Below are positions 10,970 through 22,800 of a stretch of DNA of 64,000 nt, one piece after another. The notes beneath the pieces were generated by a model. That model was not told where the DNA came from. It made no database searches and saw only the letters and a list, made by a program, of their open reading frames with translations. Source of the stretch: Adiantum capillus-veneris (lineage: Eukaryota > Streptophyta > Polypodiopsida > Polypodiales > Pteridaceae); contig CM043967.1 in NCBI GenBank assembly GCA_014529385.2, positions 4,647,001 through 4,711,000 of the forward strand. The letters run 5' to 3'. The number at the start of each line of letters is the position of its first letter. The stretch's first letter is position 1. Both the position numbers and the translations under genes were made by a program.

Positions 10970-12663
10970 AGTTATCATACAGGTAAATGAATATGCTAAG
11001 CAGATGCAACATATGACAAAAAAAAAAGCGAACAACAGCACTTAGCCACAGTTCTAAGGCTAGAGATCTTGAGCTGGTCATCGATGCTCTACAAGGAGAG
11101 CTGCGTGACATGATGAATATCATTTTAGATCTACAGAGATAGATCAAAGAACTGAAGGATGAGGCAAAACAACACCAACTGACCAAAGAGAAGCAACAGA
11201 ATTAAATGGAGGAGCTGGTAGAACTTTTAACCAAACTATCCGATGCCTGCAAGACCAAAGATCAACAGCTGACAGAGGTAACAAATGAACTCGTAACCAC
11301 GACTCTGTCAATACAGAAGATCCAAGTGCAACTCGATGTAGCAAATGCTTCTCTGCAATACTCGGAGCAAAGAATTGATGATCATGTAGCATTTTTGAGA
11401 CAGATAAGGAAAAATCCTGTTGTCGCCTCGATCAAAGGTACAGATGAAGTCTATAAGGCTTTGGAAAAGAGGAATAAGGATCTAGAGCTAGAGCTAGAGC
11501 AATCACAAAGAAGAGACCTTGCACTGATGCGGGTAGTACAACGAGAAGAGCAACTGCTCAAAGAGACAACCAGAGACACAGGAAAAAATAGGTCCCTTGG
11601 AGCAACCAACTGTCGACATTCCATCAGTCTCTTTTGCTGAGATGGAAACACAGTCGACAGAAGGGCTAGAAGAAGAAGATTTTCAGGTACCACTCACAGA
11701 TGCTGAGCAAGTGCCCATGGTCCAACTTTCTTAAGCTGAGGAAGATGCACTCAAAAAACAGGTTGCTCAGGAAACAAATGCAGAATGGAAAGCAATGATG
11801 GATTGGGAGTTGAGAGTTCTCCACTCAGTCAATGTCACTCAACTCACTCCCAACCAAATCAATGCACAGTGGCATTAGCAATCATTGCCATACCCTTTGA
11901 TCAAAGTAGAGCTACTAACAGGTAAAAGAAAGGTTATACAAAGATATGCAGATAGAAGGCACAGAGGATGTCCACCCAAGTGGAGAAAGAGCTGGTTGAA
12001 CAAGAATCCAAGATATCTCATTTTGTTCACAAGAGCACCTGCCGCACTACAAAAAGACCCAACATTTTGTCATGTACCAAGGGTAAGGACATGGCAAGCA
12101 TATGAAGCACTGAGAAAGAAGCGGCCTACATGGCTGAACTACCCACGATTGCCAGCTCCATAGCAGTACCAGCAACAGAGGAATACATGATGAAAACCCT
12201 AACGGGCGCCATGACTTTCTTCAAGAGCCTCCCTAACCTCTCGTGTGCCATGCTATATAAGATCTGCAGAATGCTGCTCACATGTATTCAAGCTTTTCAC
12301 GAGCCAGAGCAAGCAGGAGCGCCATGGATGTCATTCCTCGAAGACAATAAGGGTCTCTGCTACGACTTAACTGGCCAGCCTTCTGAAGAAGTCCTCTACG
12401 GCTTCTACGTCCGATGCATGTTTTTGCCCTCTAGCGATGTGTTGACGTTTGAGGAAGCATTTTATACACGGTTCTTCACTTGGAAAACAAAGATTTTGGT
12501 CCAGTGTGATAAGCAACCTACATCCAGATTTGTTGGCTACTCAGCCATTGAGCTTAAAAACAGAGTCACTGACAAAGAGAGAAGACTCAGATATGAGAAA
12601 TCACTCCACGCGCTTAAAGACCGCCTCGCCAGCCGTCAACTCGAAGACTACTTCAGCCCATGA
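10970..12663 (+). pseudogene. Element B, C-terminal part of long gag-like reading frame
   Basis: Continues the previous feature with more stops and frame changes. 11206-11640 is a long coiled coil (heptads of Leu/Val with Glu, Lys and Gln). 11885-12163 is basic. 12130-12663 is a globular 177-codon segment rich in Phe, Leu and Cys with no recognised family, ending at TGA 12661-12663. A purine tract follows about 27 bp later. Together with the N-terminal part the original protein would exceed 1,000 residues. It could also be a captured host gene; nothing seen supports that over a gag-like origin. Confidence 0.45.
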
Positions 12664-12689
12664 AGCTCTGTCAAGGGACCACACAGTCG

Positions 12690-13835
12690 AGGAGGGGGTG
12701 AATGTTAGCAGCAAGCTAACTCGGATAACTCGGATCACATTTTTCGGAGCTTTTCTTGTAAAAACACTTATTGTTTTGATGATAACTCCTACTTTCTAGA
12801 TAAAAATCGTAATCAATGAGCCGGGGCTACAAGCTTCCAGATTGTATCAATTTGACTTTAGTTAGAGCTCCCAGATTATTAGTTTTGACCACAAAAAACC
12901 TTGGCTCAGGTAGAAAAGCCAATTTTTGTAAGTTTTTTATAACTTTTGGATAATAGAAACACAGCATGAGCTAATGGCACTCACTTCTCTCCTTCTCGCG
13001 CTTCCTACTCCCTTCCCGGTTGTCACATTGCAGTGCCGTCTATTGCGTTGCAACCGTAGGTAAGAGCATTACGCATTGATGTAAGCATTTTATGGTAATC
13101 CGTAGCTTTTGGCGTCGCCGACCCACGGCCTAATTTCATCATAAGTAGGAATTTAAGCTTCAAAATCATAAACTAATAGGCGGGATATTGAGGTATCATT
13201 GCTAAGCATTTAGATACATTCTGGTCGAAAACGACTAGGTCAAAAACTCACTGCTGTTAATAATCGCGATTTTTGCACTTGACCTAAAGTGAGATTTGAG
13301 ACCATAAGCATGTGTGCTTAGGTCTTATAAACATGTCTTAGAAGTTTCGTAATGTTTGGATGTCGTTTGATGCTGTAATGGATGTGATTTGTTTACAGAT
13401 GAGCGATTAGCTTTTGGTGATTTCAGTCATTTGAGTGTAGCTTGAGTTAGATGCGAGTTGTTTATTGTTTTCCAAGAGATTGAAAACTTCTTGTAGCCTC
13501 TATGCATTAGTCGAGTCAGCTTCATCCCATGGATTGGCAATTATATTCGTGGTTCTTGCTACATCTACAATAAGATAGGAGTGAGGTTAGACACCCGTCC
13601 CACACCTTGTGAGTGGCGGAAGACACTGTATGTAAAATAAGAGTTGAGAGTCAACTTTCTCGAACCTATTCACTTAAATGCTACTACAGAAAAGCCTTCC
13701 ATAACTCAAATTTTTATTATTTTTACATCAATGCGTAGAGGACGTCGTGCTCTTCAATTGCGGGTATAGATTACCCAAATTGGAGTTCGGATGAAGAAGT
13801 TATGATCAAAAGAGTGAACTTTTGTCTACTAGGTC

Positions 13836-13840
<5 letters not shown>
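12690..13840 (+). mobile_element. Polypurine tract and putative 3' LTR of element B
   Basis: CGAGGAGGGGGTGAATGTTAGC around 12688-12710 is a polypurine tract followed by TG, as at the start of a 3' LTR. The following 1.1 kb has no coding potential. It shares with the region upstream of B the phrase CTAGGTCAAAAA and a nearby CTGCYGTAAATRATCGCGATT-like motif (about 8445-8510 and 13228-13270), consistent with LTRs of the same family. The 3' end of the LTR is not identifiable. Confidence 0.4.

Positions 13841-13841
<1 letters not shown>

Positions 13842-13908
<67 letters not shown>
13842..13908. repeat. (GA)n microsatellite
   Basis: About 33 uninterrupted GA dinucleotides, preceded by GTCAAAAAT. 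The region after it to about 14060 is rich in GGTGG/TGGTGG triplets and holds no gene. Confidence 0.98.
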
Positions 13909-13910
<2 letters not shown>

Positions 13911-14311
13911 CCTTGGCTACTCCACTGGAGAGAGGCGCGACAATGGGTGGTGGTAGTAGGATTAGGGACGGCAAATGGTGGTAATAAGTTAGCAAAATCA
14001 ACTACCAATGGTGGTGGCAATGGGTGCTAAGTGCCAACAATGAGAGCTAGTGGTGGTGGGATGAATTTTTTTTTGCTCCGTAATCGCCCCCTTCTCTTTG
14101 TAGCTTTCCTTTCGCTGGCTCTGACTCGTTGCTCATGTTGCTATAGGCTTCGTCGTTGCTCTTGTTACTACGATCTCTCTCATCATTGCTCGTGAGCTTT
14201 ATTTGGATCTTGCCTCAAAAACTCATCGTGACTTTGCTTTTTCATGTTGATTGCTTCAATCATAGACCCATGCCTTAAAATATCAGTGTGAATTTGCTCC
14301 CATTTTTCTAG

Positions 14312-14337
14312 GGGGGTGTGTGTGTGTGTGTGTGTGT
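14312..14337. repeat. (TG)n microsatellite
   Basis: A run of G followed by about 12 TG dinucleotides. The flanks carry no recognisable gene. Confidence 0.95.
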
Positions 14338-14448
14338 AGGTCACATCTTTTAACTGTTTGGTGACATTAGGATTTTGCTCTTGTTTGGCCATAGCTTTTA
14401 CCTGTCAGAATAACAACCAATAAATTCTCTACTCTTGATGAACAATAG

Positions 14449-14728
14449 CACGCTCTCTCTCCCGCTTTTGGTTGCATGCAATACCATCAAGGTCTCTCTT
14501 GCTCTGCAACACATTGGTTACTCGGCTTTTCATAGTTGCAACGTACTTTTAGTATCTGTTTTGTTATTTGTTGAAAGATGATTATCAACACGCTCTCTCT
14601 CCCGCTCTTGGTTGCATGCAACACCATCAAGGTCTCTCTTGCTCCACAACACATTGGTTACTGGGCTTTTTATAGTTGCAACCTGCTTTTAGTATCAGTT
14701 TTTTTATTTGTTGAAAGATGATTATCAA
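14449..14728. repeat. 140-bp tandem duplication
   Basis: Unit 1 is 14449-14588 and unit 2 is 14589-14728. Both start CACGCTCTCTCTCCCGCT and end GTTGAAAGATGATTATCAA. They differ at about a dozen positions. No coding function is visible. Confidence 0.9.
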
Positions 14729-14898
14729 CACCTCGATCCCCTTGCGCTCCTGTTTCTAGTTGCTGCTTTACTGCTTCTTGTTGAAAGTTATGGCGACGTA
14801 GCTGTATTACATATTACTCGCAACGTCAAAACTCTTTCCAGTTGACATGACACGCTCAGGTTCATGGATTCACCAAAAGGCCCTTGGATAATCATGGT

Positions 14899-14904
<6 letters not shown>

Positions 14905-14970
<66 letters not shown>
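14905..14970. repeat. (GA)n microsatellite
   Basis: About 33 GA dinucleotides, preceded by GGTAAAAAAT, much like the context of the tract at 13842 (GTCAAAAAT). Confidence 0.98.
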
Positions 14971-14973
<3 letters not shown>

Positions 14974-15001
14974 CTGTGAGAGGGAGTGTTCTAAAAATAC
15001 C

Positions 15002-15271
15002 TTAGGGACCATTCAAACTACACATGGAAGGAACATCGCTGCCCCTTTTCCAACACGCAGCTCGTTCCCTTTTACCATCTCTCGAAATGGAAATCTCATG
15101 ATGGCCAAAGAGAAAGTGAAAAATGTGTCTCCACACAAAATCGGAAATGTCAAAATTGGGACCAAGAAAGACTAGAGCTTCCTTGTTGGCTTCATCAATG
15201 GCCGTCGCTGTTTTTGTGTCTCCTGACTCAACGTCAGACTCTTCATCAATTGGTTCTCGGATCCGTTTCAT
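15002..15271 (-). CDS. Possible divergent coding exon, unrecognised 89-codon frame
   Basis: An open frame on the minus strand whose ATG lies only 235 bp from the ATG of the FAM136A gene on the other strand. The N-terminus is hydrophilic and acidic (M-K-R-I-R-E-P-I-D-E-E-S-D-V-E-S-G-D), followed by a more hydrophobic stretch (F-V-W-R-H-I-F-H-F-L-F). I do not recognise a family. It may be the first exon of a divergently transcribed gene sharing a promoter with FAM136A, with the later part of the frame being intron read-through. It could equally be chance. Confidence 0.3.
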   Translation of the reverse strand: MKRIREPIDEESDVESGDTKTATAIDEANKEALVFLGPNFDISDFVWRHIFHFLFGHHEISISRDGKRERAACWKRGSDVPSMCSLNGP

Positions 15272-15505
15272 TTACAATACTAGCTATTCATAAAGAGTAG
15301 ATTTTGAAGCAACGAATAGAGATCCTAAGGGTCAGAGGATCGACGCTTGTCCATGCTTTGAGCCGAAGGTTGATGGCCGCCCGTCACGCTAATGGGTCCG
15401 AATCATACCTGTCTCTCCACATCACCAAGACGCTCCGTGTTCCAGGTAGTTTGAACGCAGCCTCACTAAAAGTACCCTCTCCTTGGAGCCGAGAGAGAGT
15501 CTAGC
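15272..15505. promoter_or_regulatory. Putative promoter and 5' leader of the FAM136A gene
   Basis: The 234 bp upstream of the start ATG. The sequence is moderately GC-rich, and CTCTCCTTGGAGCCGAGAGAGAGTCTAGC just before the ATG is a purine/pyrimidine-rich leader. No clear TATA box is visible close to the start; TCATTTACAATACTAG near 15270 is a weak candidate. It would be shared if the minus-strand frame at 15271 is real. Confidence 0.35.
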
Positions 15506-15625
15506 ATGAGTTATCATTCGGAGGCAGATAGCTCCTTGGCGGCGGCTAATCTTCAGAAGGAGCTGCAGGCAGCTGCCGATGAAGCTTTTTCGGACGTACA
15601 GGAATACGTGAACTTCACTCTGCAG
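15506..15625 (+). CDS. FAM136A: FAM136A exon 1
   Basis: Forty codons from ATG 15506, Ala/Glu-rich helix ([13 protein letters not shown]) ending [11 protein letters not shown]. The end of this stretch corresponds to the conserved segment before the first CX3C motif of plant FAM136A proteins. The donor CAG/GTGGGTAAG follows at 15626 and a (GA)n tract starts 12 bp further on. Read through without splicing the frame would run into an R-E-R-E repeat and stop, so splicing is needed. Confidence 0.8.
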
Positions 15626-15635
15626 GTGGGTAAGC

Positions 15636-15678
<43 letters not shown>

Positions 15679-15713
15679 CTGGGGCCCTGCCGTCCGTTGT
15701 CAAAAGCTGCCCC

Positions 15714-15757
<44 letters not shown>

Positions 15758-18710
15758 CTGCCCTAGTGGGCCCTCCTTCATGGCTCTGTTTGCTGCTGTC
15801 CGTTGTCAAAAGCTGTCCCGATGAAGTCACCGCCTGCGTAGGTGGTAACAGCACCTCTGCTTCCTCTTCTAAAGACTATTGATCACTAGTGGGAGGGTGT
15901 GATTCATTCGCAAAGGATTGTGATCACGGGCTGACCAAACAAGTATTTGTGATGTCATATGATGGACCACCTTGTAAAGGATTGTCTCAAGGGCTTGGCC
16001 CCAGAGACAGTTTGGTAATTGGGGAGCATTATCCTTCCAGAATCACCAGACTTTGGAGAGCTTAGTGCAAGTTAAGACTTTACTTCATTTAGAATTATTT
16101 TTCAATTAGGTAAATCCAATTTAGCAACATCCCTCTCACTTATAAATAGTTGTCCTCAACTGTAGAGGTCCAATTGAACTGCCAGGGAGAAATCGGAAAA
16201 GTTATAGATCTTGCTCAATGGTGAGTTGAGATGGTCCTTTCTCAAAAGAGAACTTAAAAATTAAATTAAACGAAAATTCAATAATTCAATACTTACCTTC
16301 CTGGTTCATGTCCTTCCTCTAGTACCTCGAGGATATCTAATCATCAATCTGATGAGTCACACAGGCAACCCGTCATTCACGTGTTTCCAATAGATCCAGA
16401 AGTTTCCTTATCCGAGAATGTGTTCACGTAATCGATCCCAATCTTCTTTGATGCCTTCGCCGCTTCTAAGAAATTGCCGTTTGCAAAGGCAACTTCAAAG
16501 TGTCAAGTGAAAGTGAGCTTTGGAGACATCTTCCCATCCGTCAAAAGTATCAAACTTGACTGGAGTGTTCCTAGGTCTAGATAGCTTTCGAGACATCTTC
16601 CCTTCCGTCAAAAGTATCAAACTTGACTGGAGTGTTCCTAGGTCTAGAGACCTTCTTCATATCCTTCTCGAAATGATGGGATTTCTTGGCTATGGATTTG
16701 GATTGATGTTCATGGATATTTTCTCGGTTCTGGAAGATCTTGAGCACTCCGCTCCTCCAATTCTCTAGGTCCTTGAGCATCATGCTCTTGTCGCCTTCTC
16801 AGAGAATCTCAAGTCTTGTTGACTTCTTGCAGAGAGAAACTTTTTCCAACAATGCGAGTTTTTTCCTGCAGGGCTTAGGGTTCCGCTTGCTTGCTTCTCT
16901 CTTGGCGTGTCATGGCTTCTTCTCGTATCTTTCCAGAGTCTTTCTCCTTTACAGAGAAAGAGAGGAGACCATGCTTTGATACCATTGTCGCAAACGGGAG
17001 CGCATGGCAATATAAAATATACTCGGATAAATAGAATTGATCATTAATACTGAAGCCAGAGGATATAGAGAGAGATAGAGAGAGAGAAGGTCGACACAGT
17101 ACTGGGACCAGAAGATGGGTTGGTCCCCCCCCCGTAATAGTATTTTTATCAGTGAGGAGAAGTCTATACAAGCACTTGAACCGAACGTATTACCACGTTC
17201 GTTCTAGAATAAGACTTGATGGTTCCTGGAAGCCTCAGCTTCCGATTTTTAGGGCAGAATCCTATTCCAAGGAACTTCTGTTCCTTATTACGAATTCTCC
17301 GAAAACCATGGTTCTCGCCTCTGGATCTCACCTTCCAAACTCGGGGCATAGCATCCCTCAACTTCCGACTCTGTTCCCAGAGTCCTCTTCTAGTAGAACA
17401 AATTTGCTTTCTTGGAGGTGAAGTACTTTCCTTGGAAATCTTAACTTTCGGATCACATCTCGAGAGTCTTACCTCTCATGGATCCATGGATCTACTTTTC
17501 AAAACTCAGGTACGAAACCCTTGGGTTGATCTGACTCTAGTTTCTCAAAGCGCTTTTCTCTTGCAGAGGCTCGTGTCTTCCCTGCTCCTACTCCCTCGTG
17601 AAAAGGTAGTACACCTAAAAACAAACACTTAAAGATCATAACATGAAAAACGTCTCGGCGCTTGAAAAACAACTCGGTTCTCGAAGAGCAATTCCTTGGA
17701 AGAGATCTCTGCACAGAGAAATGTATCTTCCAATCCTACACATAGGAGAGGTGTGTTCTTGGGATCCTTCTCGTAAATCAGCCTCGTCCACGTCGTTATG
17801 TGCTGAAAACAGAGAAAAACAACAACTTGCGCGATAGAACTCTCTCTGTAGGCACTTCTTCGTGAGGGAACTCGCGCAATGGGTCTTGGCAACATCTGGG
17901 ACACTTGGGGCAGCCATGAGAGTCGAGACTCACCGGCTGCGTCATCTTCTCCGCTGAAAATTGCACCAGCTTTCCTCCTTGCTAATAGCATTGGCTGTTT
18001 CTAATGATTCCCCAAGCGAGAGAGAATGTGTTTTTAGTGCTCTTGGCAGCCGGCGGGAATAGAGGCAACCTTGCTGGCAGGAATACAGGGTGGAGAGGGG
18101 CGCCATAGAGGAGGAGAGAGCGCTGGAGTTCAACCAAAGAGACGAAGGGATTGTGTGCTGCCAATATGAGAGCACTGAATTTTTGTTTTGGCCTATTTTA
18201 ATTGAGGGCTGCCCACTTATTAAGTGGCGGCCAGCCCTTTAAAAAAAAAGTACGATTCTTTCCAAAAGCTCAATAAAACTTTATAAGTTGAAAACAATGC
18301 TTACACAACACTTCTAAGGCGTCCCTAGGTGCAACCGCATACACAGATGCAATGTAGACATAGACTTCCTCGCGACAAAGCATCTGCCTTCCCGAAAAGC
18401 AACCCGATTTCTTAGAAAGCATCTATTTTTTCCTGAAAGTTTCCTCTGAACCCATCTTCATTCAAGTGCTTGCTCATCCTTGTGCACAATTCTAACACAA
18501 TTCGGAATTTCCTCCCGACTATGGAATATTCCCTTTTCGATGCCCCATCACCCACCTTGCGAGGCATCATGAATGCCCTCACCTAGTCCTTTCCTATCGA
18601 ACTTACGGTACAATCTCCTTCGCGATGCTCTATGTGTCACAAACGGGAGTGCATAGCAATATAAAATATATTCGGATAAATAGGATTTGTCACTTATTAT
18701 TGAAGCCAGA

Positions 18711-18807
<97 letters not shown>

Positions 18808-19781
18808 CGACACAATACTGGGGACCACAAGATGGGCTGGTCCCCACCCGTAATAGTATCTTTATTACTAAGGAGAAGTCTATACAAGCACTTGAACCGA
18901 ACGTATTACCACGTTCATTCTAGAATAAGACTTAATGGTTTCCGGAAGCCTTGACTTCCTATTCCTAGGGCAAAACCCTATTCCAAGGAACTTCCGTTCC
19001 TTACTCCAAACCCTTGAGAATCAAGGTTCTCACCTTTGGATCTCACCTTCCAGACTCAGGGCATGGCATCCCTGCGTCTCTTTTCCGGCTTTGTTTCCAG
19101 AGCGCAGAACTACTCTGCTTTCTTGGACACGGAGTCCTTCCTTGGGAATCTCAAGTTCCAGATCCCCAACTCGAGAGACTACCTCTCTCCGATCCGTGGA
19201 TCTACTTCCCAAACTCGTGTACGAAATCCTTGGGCCGATCTGGCTCTAGTTCCTCAGAGCACTTTCTCGTATAGAGGCTCATGTCTTCCTTTGCTCCTAC
19301 TCCCTCACTAAGAGGAAGTACACCTGCAAACAAATACTTAGAGATCATAACATGAAAATCGTTACCTTCAAAGTCTCGACGCTCGAAACGCAACTCGGTT
19401 CTTGAAAAGCAATTTCTCGGAAGAGATATCTACATATAAAATCCTCTCTTTTAATCCTACACGCAAAAGAGGTAAATCAGCCCCGTCTACGACGTTTATG
19501 GGCTGAAAACAGAGAAAAACAGCAGCTTGTCGCGATGGAAACATGTTGCGTAGGCACTTCTCCGCAAGGGAACTCGCGCATTGGGTCCTGGCGACATCTG
19601 GTACGCTAGGGGCAGCCATGGGCATCACCGGCAACGTCTTCTTTTCGGCTGAAATTTGCAGCAGCATCTCCTCCTTGCGAAAACTGGTCCTTCCTCTGGG
19701 AGAGGATGTGTGATGCTTTTATAGCTCCCTGGCCACGGCAAAGAAGTAGAGCACTAGCTGCTCGCGTAGAGATCGCGGGTC

Positions 19782-19861
<80 letters not shown>

Positions 19862-22800
19862 CGCTGTTGCCTTATTTATCAGATGGCTGCCCACTTGGTA
19901 AGTGGGCGGCCGGCGTATTTTAAAAATAGTTTGAATCTGCCCAAAAACTCAATAAAACTTTATTATTAAAACAATGCTTTCACAACACTTCCTAGGCGTC
20001 CTTGGATGCAATCACATGCACAATTGCAATGTAGACATAGACTTCCTTGCGGAAAAGCCTCACTTTCCCGAAAAGCAATCCTGCTTTCTCAGAAAGCATA
20101 TGTTTTTCCTCAAAGTTTCCTCTGAACCCATCTTCATTCAAGTGCTTGCTTTTCCTTGTGCACAATTCTAACACAGTTCGGAATTTCCTCCCGACTATGG
20201 ATATTCCCTTTCCGATGCATCTGTCACCCACCTTGTGACGCATTAGGAATACCCATCACCTAGTCTTTTCCTACCGAACTTACGGTACAATCTCCTTCGC
20301 GATGCTCTATGTCACCCATCCTATGACGCATCAAAGATGTCCACTCCCGGATGGTCGTATACTTCTTTCCGATGCTCCCTGTCACCCATCCGATGTGACG
20401 CATCAGAAGTACCCGTTCCTGGTGGCCTTACAGATATTGTTCTCAGTGCTCCCACCATTACTTTGAATGACGTACTAGGAATACTCTGTACTTCGATGTC
20501 TCCATTGAGAAAAACCCTCTCACTTCAAATTTCAATAATTCATTTAGAATTATTTTTCCTTGTGTTCCAAGCGAGAGAACCCTCTCACTTATAAATCCAA
20601 AAATTATTTTTATGTCAGATAAAGACTATTTAGCAACACTATGTCACCCATCCTATGACGCATCAGAGATGTCCATTCGCGGATGGTCGAATACTCCTTC
20701 CCCATGCTGCGAGTCACTTATCCGATGTGACGCCTCAGAAGTATCCGTTCCTGGTGGCCTTACAGGTATTGTCATTCACAGTGCTCCTATCATTACTCTA
20801 AATGACGCACTAGAAATATCTGTACTCGGATGTTTTCAGTGAGAAAAACCCTCTCATTTAAAATTCCAATAATTCATTTAGAATTATTTTTCAGTCAGAT
20901 AAATCCAATCTAGCAACACAATTTGAAGTTGCTTTTGCTAATGGAAACTTCACCAAAAAATCTAAGTTGCGTCAATGTTGGGATGTATGCTAAGGAGATA
21001 GCAAGCAATTGGTGGTTGGCAAAGATTTTGGAAGGTACTCAGGCCACAACATGGACTTAGTGCAAAGCTGAATGTTATGAACAATTCCTTACACTTGACT
21101 TCGAGAAGGCATCTGAAGGAATCGGACTGGCTCGCCCAAAAGGAACATGAGAAAGTCACCAACTATGTTGACAAGTTTTGGTCGGTTCTTTGAAAAGTTA
21201 CACCCTTCATGAAGATTTCGTGCGAGAAGAAGATGCGAAAGTTTGAAGCACACCTACGAACCCAACTTCGGAAAAGTATGAAGGTGTATCCTCATGATAC
21301 CCTTGAGAGGATGATGGAGTCAACAATCATTGTTGAGGACCTACACTTTATTGGAACTCCCCGGAAGATAGAACAAAGCACTTACCTTGTGATACAGAGA
21401 TAATATATGAAGATATTGCAAAAAACGCCGCCTCTCTTAAGGATTTTGTTTAGTCTAAGAAGCCAGAGGGCACTGACAAGCGGATTAAATGTCTGCCACT
21501 CGCCCAAGTACAAACGAAGGAAGGTGTTTTTACTATGGAGAGAAAGGACATATGAAGCCTAACTGCCCTGTTCGGTAGCAACGACAGGAACAAGTTTCTT
21601 AGAAGGAGCAAATGAATAAGGGACCCGCGCCACCAAGCTCAAACTCTATTCCTGATGTACAAGGGAATACGGAAACAAAGAAAGGGAAGCGTCAGCTTCT
21701 TAAGGGTTGGAGATCTTTGATCAACTAGCGAGTATTGATGCTCTATGATATTGATCTACAAACAACTTCATCTTTCTTGATATTGCAGAGCGCGTGTGCC
21801 TTACACCTGATTAATTGGGCACTCCGATGGAAGGATTGACCACCAATGCAACTCTTGTGCAAAGACAATTTAATCTTCAGATTGGTGAGTACAAGGAACG
21901 AGAATCATTTTTGATGGCACCCATCGAAGGATGTGACATTATCCTGGGTATTCCATGGTGCTACCGGATCCATCCGATTCCAGATTATGTCGAGAAGTCT
22001 CTCACCTTAGATAGATCAACGCATGATCTTGTGCCGGGTAGCTCTCCTCCTAACCAACCCCCTCAAGGTAAATCTTTCTAGTTTTGTTGACGCAAGTAAA
22101 TGAGTTTCTAGAGAAAGGTCTGATACAGCCAAGTACTTCTTCCTATTGCTGTCCAACCCTACTGGTGCGAGAAGAAAGATGGCTCGTTTTGTATGTGCAT
22201 AGATTACCAATCTCTAAACAAGATCACATCAAGAATCGTTTTCGATCCCTTGGATTGATGACATTCTCAATAAGTTACAGAGTGCAAGCATCTTTAGTCG
22301 CATAGACTTAAAGAATGGGTATCATCATCTTTAGGGGCAGACTTACAGAGTCAGTATCTGTCACATACGGGAGTGCACACGAGTAATCAACAAGCTGAAA
22401 ATAAATAAACTTTCAACCAAAAGAGACAAGGGAGAAGATCGACACAGTATTGGGAACCAATGTTTTTACAAGCGCAAGAATCGGAGAAACTTTCCATTCT
22501 TAATCTCAGACTTGATCGTCAATTCCGTCTCGTGCGGGAAATTATGAGATGCCTGCCCTCAATTTTGTTTGCACCCGGAGCGTGGAACTCCGCAAATTGT
22601 TCCGGATTTCATTTTTGAAATCCTCGAGCGCAGGCCGAGGCCTCTTCGCTCCTTCTCTGTGATGGAGTACCTGCAAAAAGCGCACACGAAATAACAACTC
22701 GTAGAGCGTATTCACAATCGGTACCTGCCGCTTCAAGTGTGGAATTGCGACCTTGGCACGTTGGCTTCGCATGATCACTTGCAGATTCTTGGCAGAAGAG

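Larger units (their letters stand above)
18635..20638 (-). mobile_element. Solo LTR of the E family nested in the E LTR
   Basis: Starts TGTCACAAACGGGAG at 18635 and ends TTTAGCAACA at 20638 (2,004 bp). It is flanked by the 5-bp direct repeat CTATG (18630-18634 and 20639-20643). The host LTR continues seamlessly on the other side (GCTCTATG / TCACCCATCC), exactly as within the nested LTR itself at about 20306-20320. This is therefore a second insertion of the same family, reduced to a solo LTR by recombination between its two LTRs. Confidence 0.88.
16083..20918 (-). mobile_element. LTR retrotransposon E (minus strand), internally deleted, with nested solo LTR
   Basis: Read on the minus strand: 5' LTR 20918 down to 16986 (interrupted by a solo LTR), primer-binding site 16984-16973, a short internal region with gag remnant, polypurine tract at about 16130-16143 and a 3' LTR cut to about 47 bp (16083-16129). 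LTRs begin TGTTGCTA and end TGTTTGYGACA-type sequence (read on the minus strand). The pol genes are absent. The element is in the first intron of FAM136A in opposite orientation to the gene. Confidence 0.8.
16986..20918 (-). mobile_element. 5' LTR of element E (16986-18634 and 20644-20918)
   Basis: The LTR is about 1.92 kb once the nested solo LTR is removed. The + strand ends are TGTCGCAAACGGGAG (16986) and CTAGCAACA (20918). It is over 80% alike by eye to the nested copy along its length. It contains a short GA run near 17067-17090 and, on the minus strand, the terminal CCCGTTTGCGACA next to the primer-binding site. Confidence 0.8.

Noticed and set aside
10049-11693. Several minus-strand frames of 60-157 codons opposite element B
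   Set aside because: They mirror the charged coiled-coil frame on the + strand and have no independent motifs.
15615-15882. Frames coding for R-E-R-E or S-L-S-L repeats (also at 13829, 14788, 19706, 29332, 31446, 32414, 41338, 63181)
   Set aside because: They are (GA)n or (CT)n microsatellites read in frame; no coding evidence apart from lack of stops.
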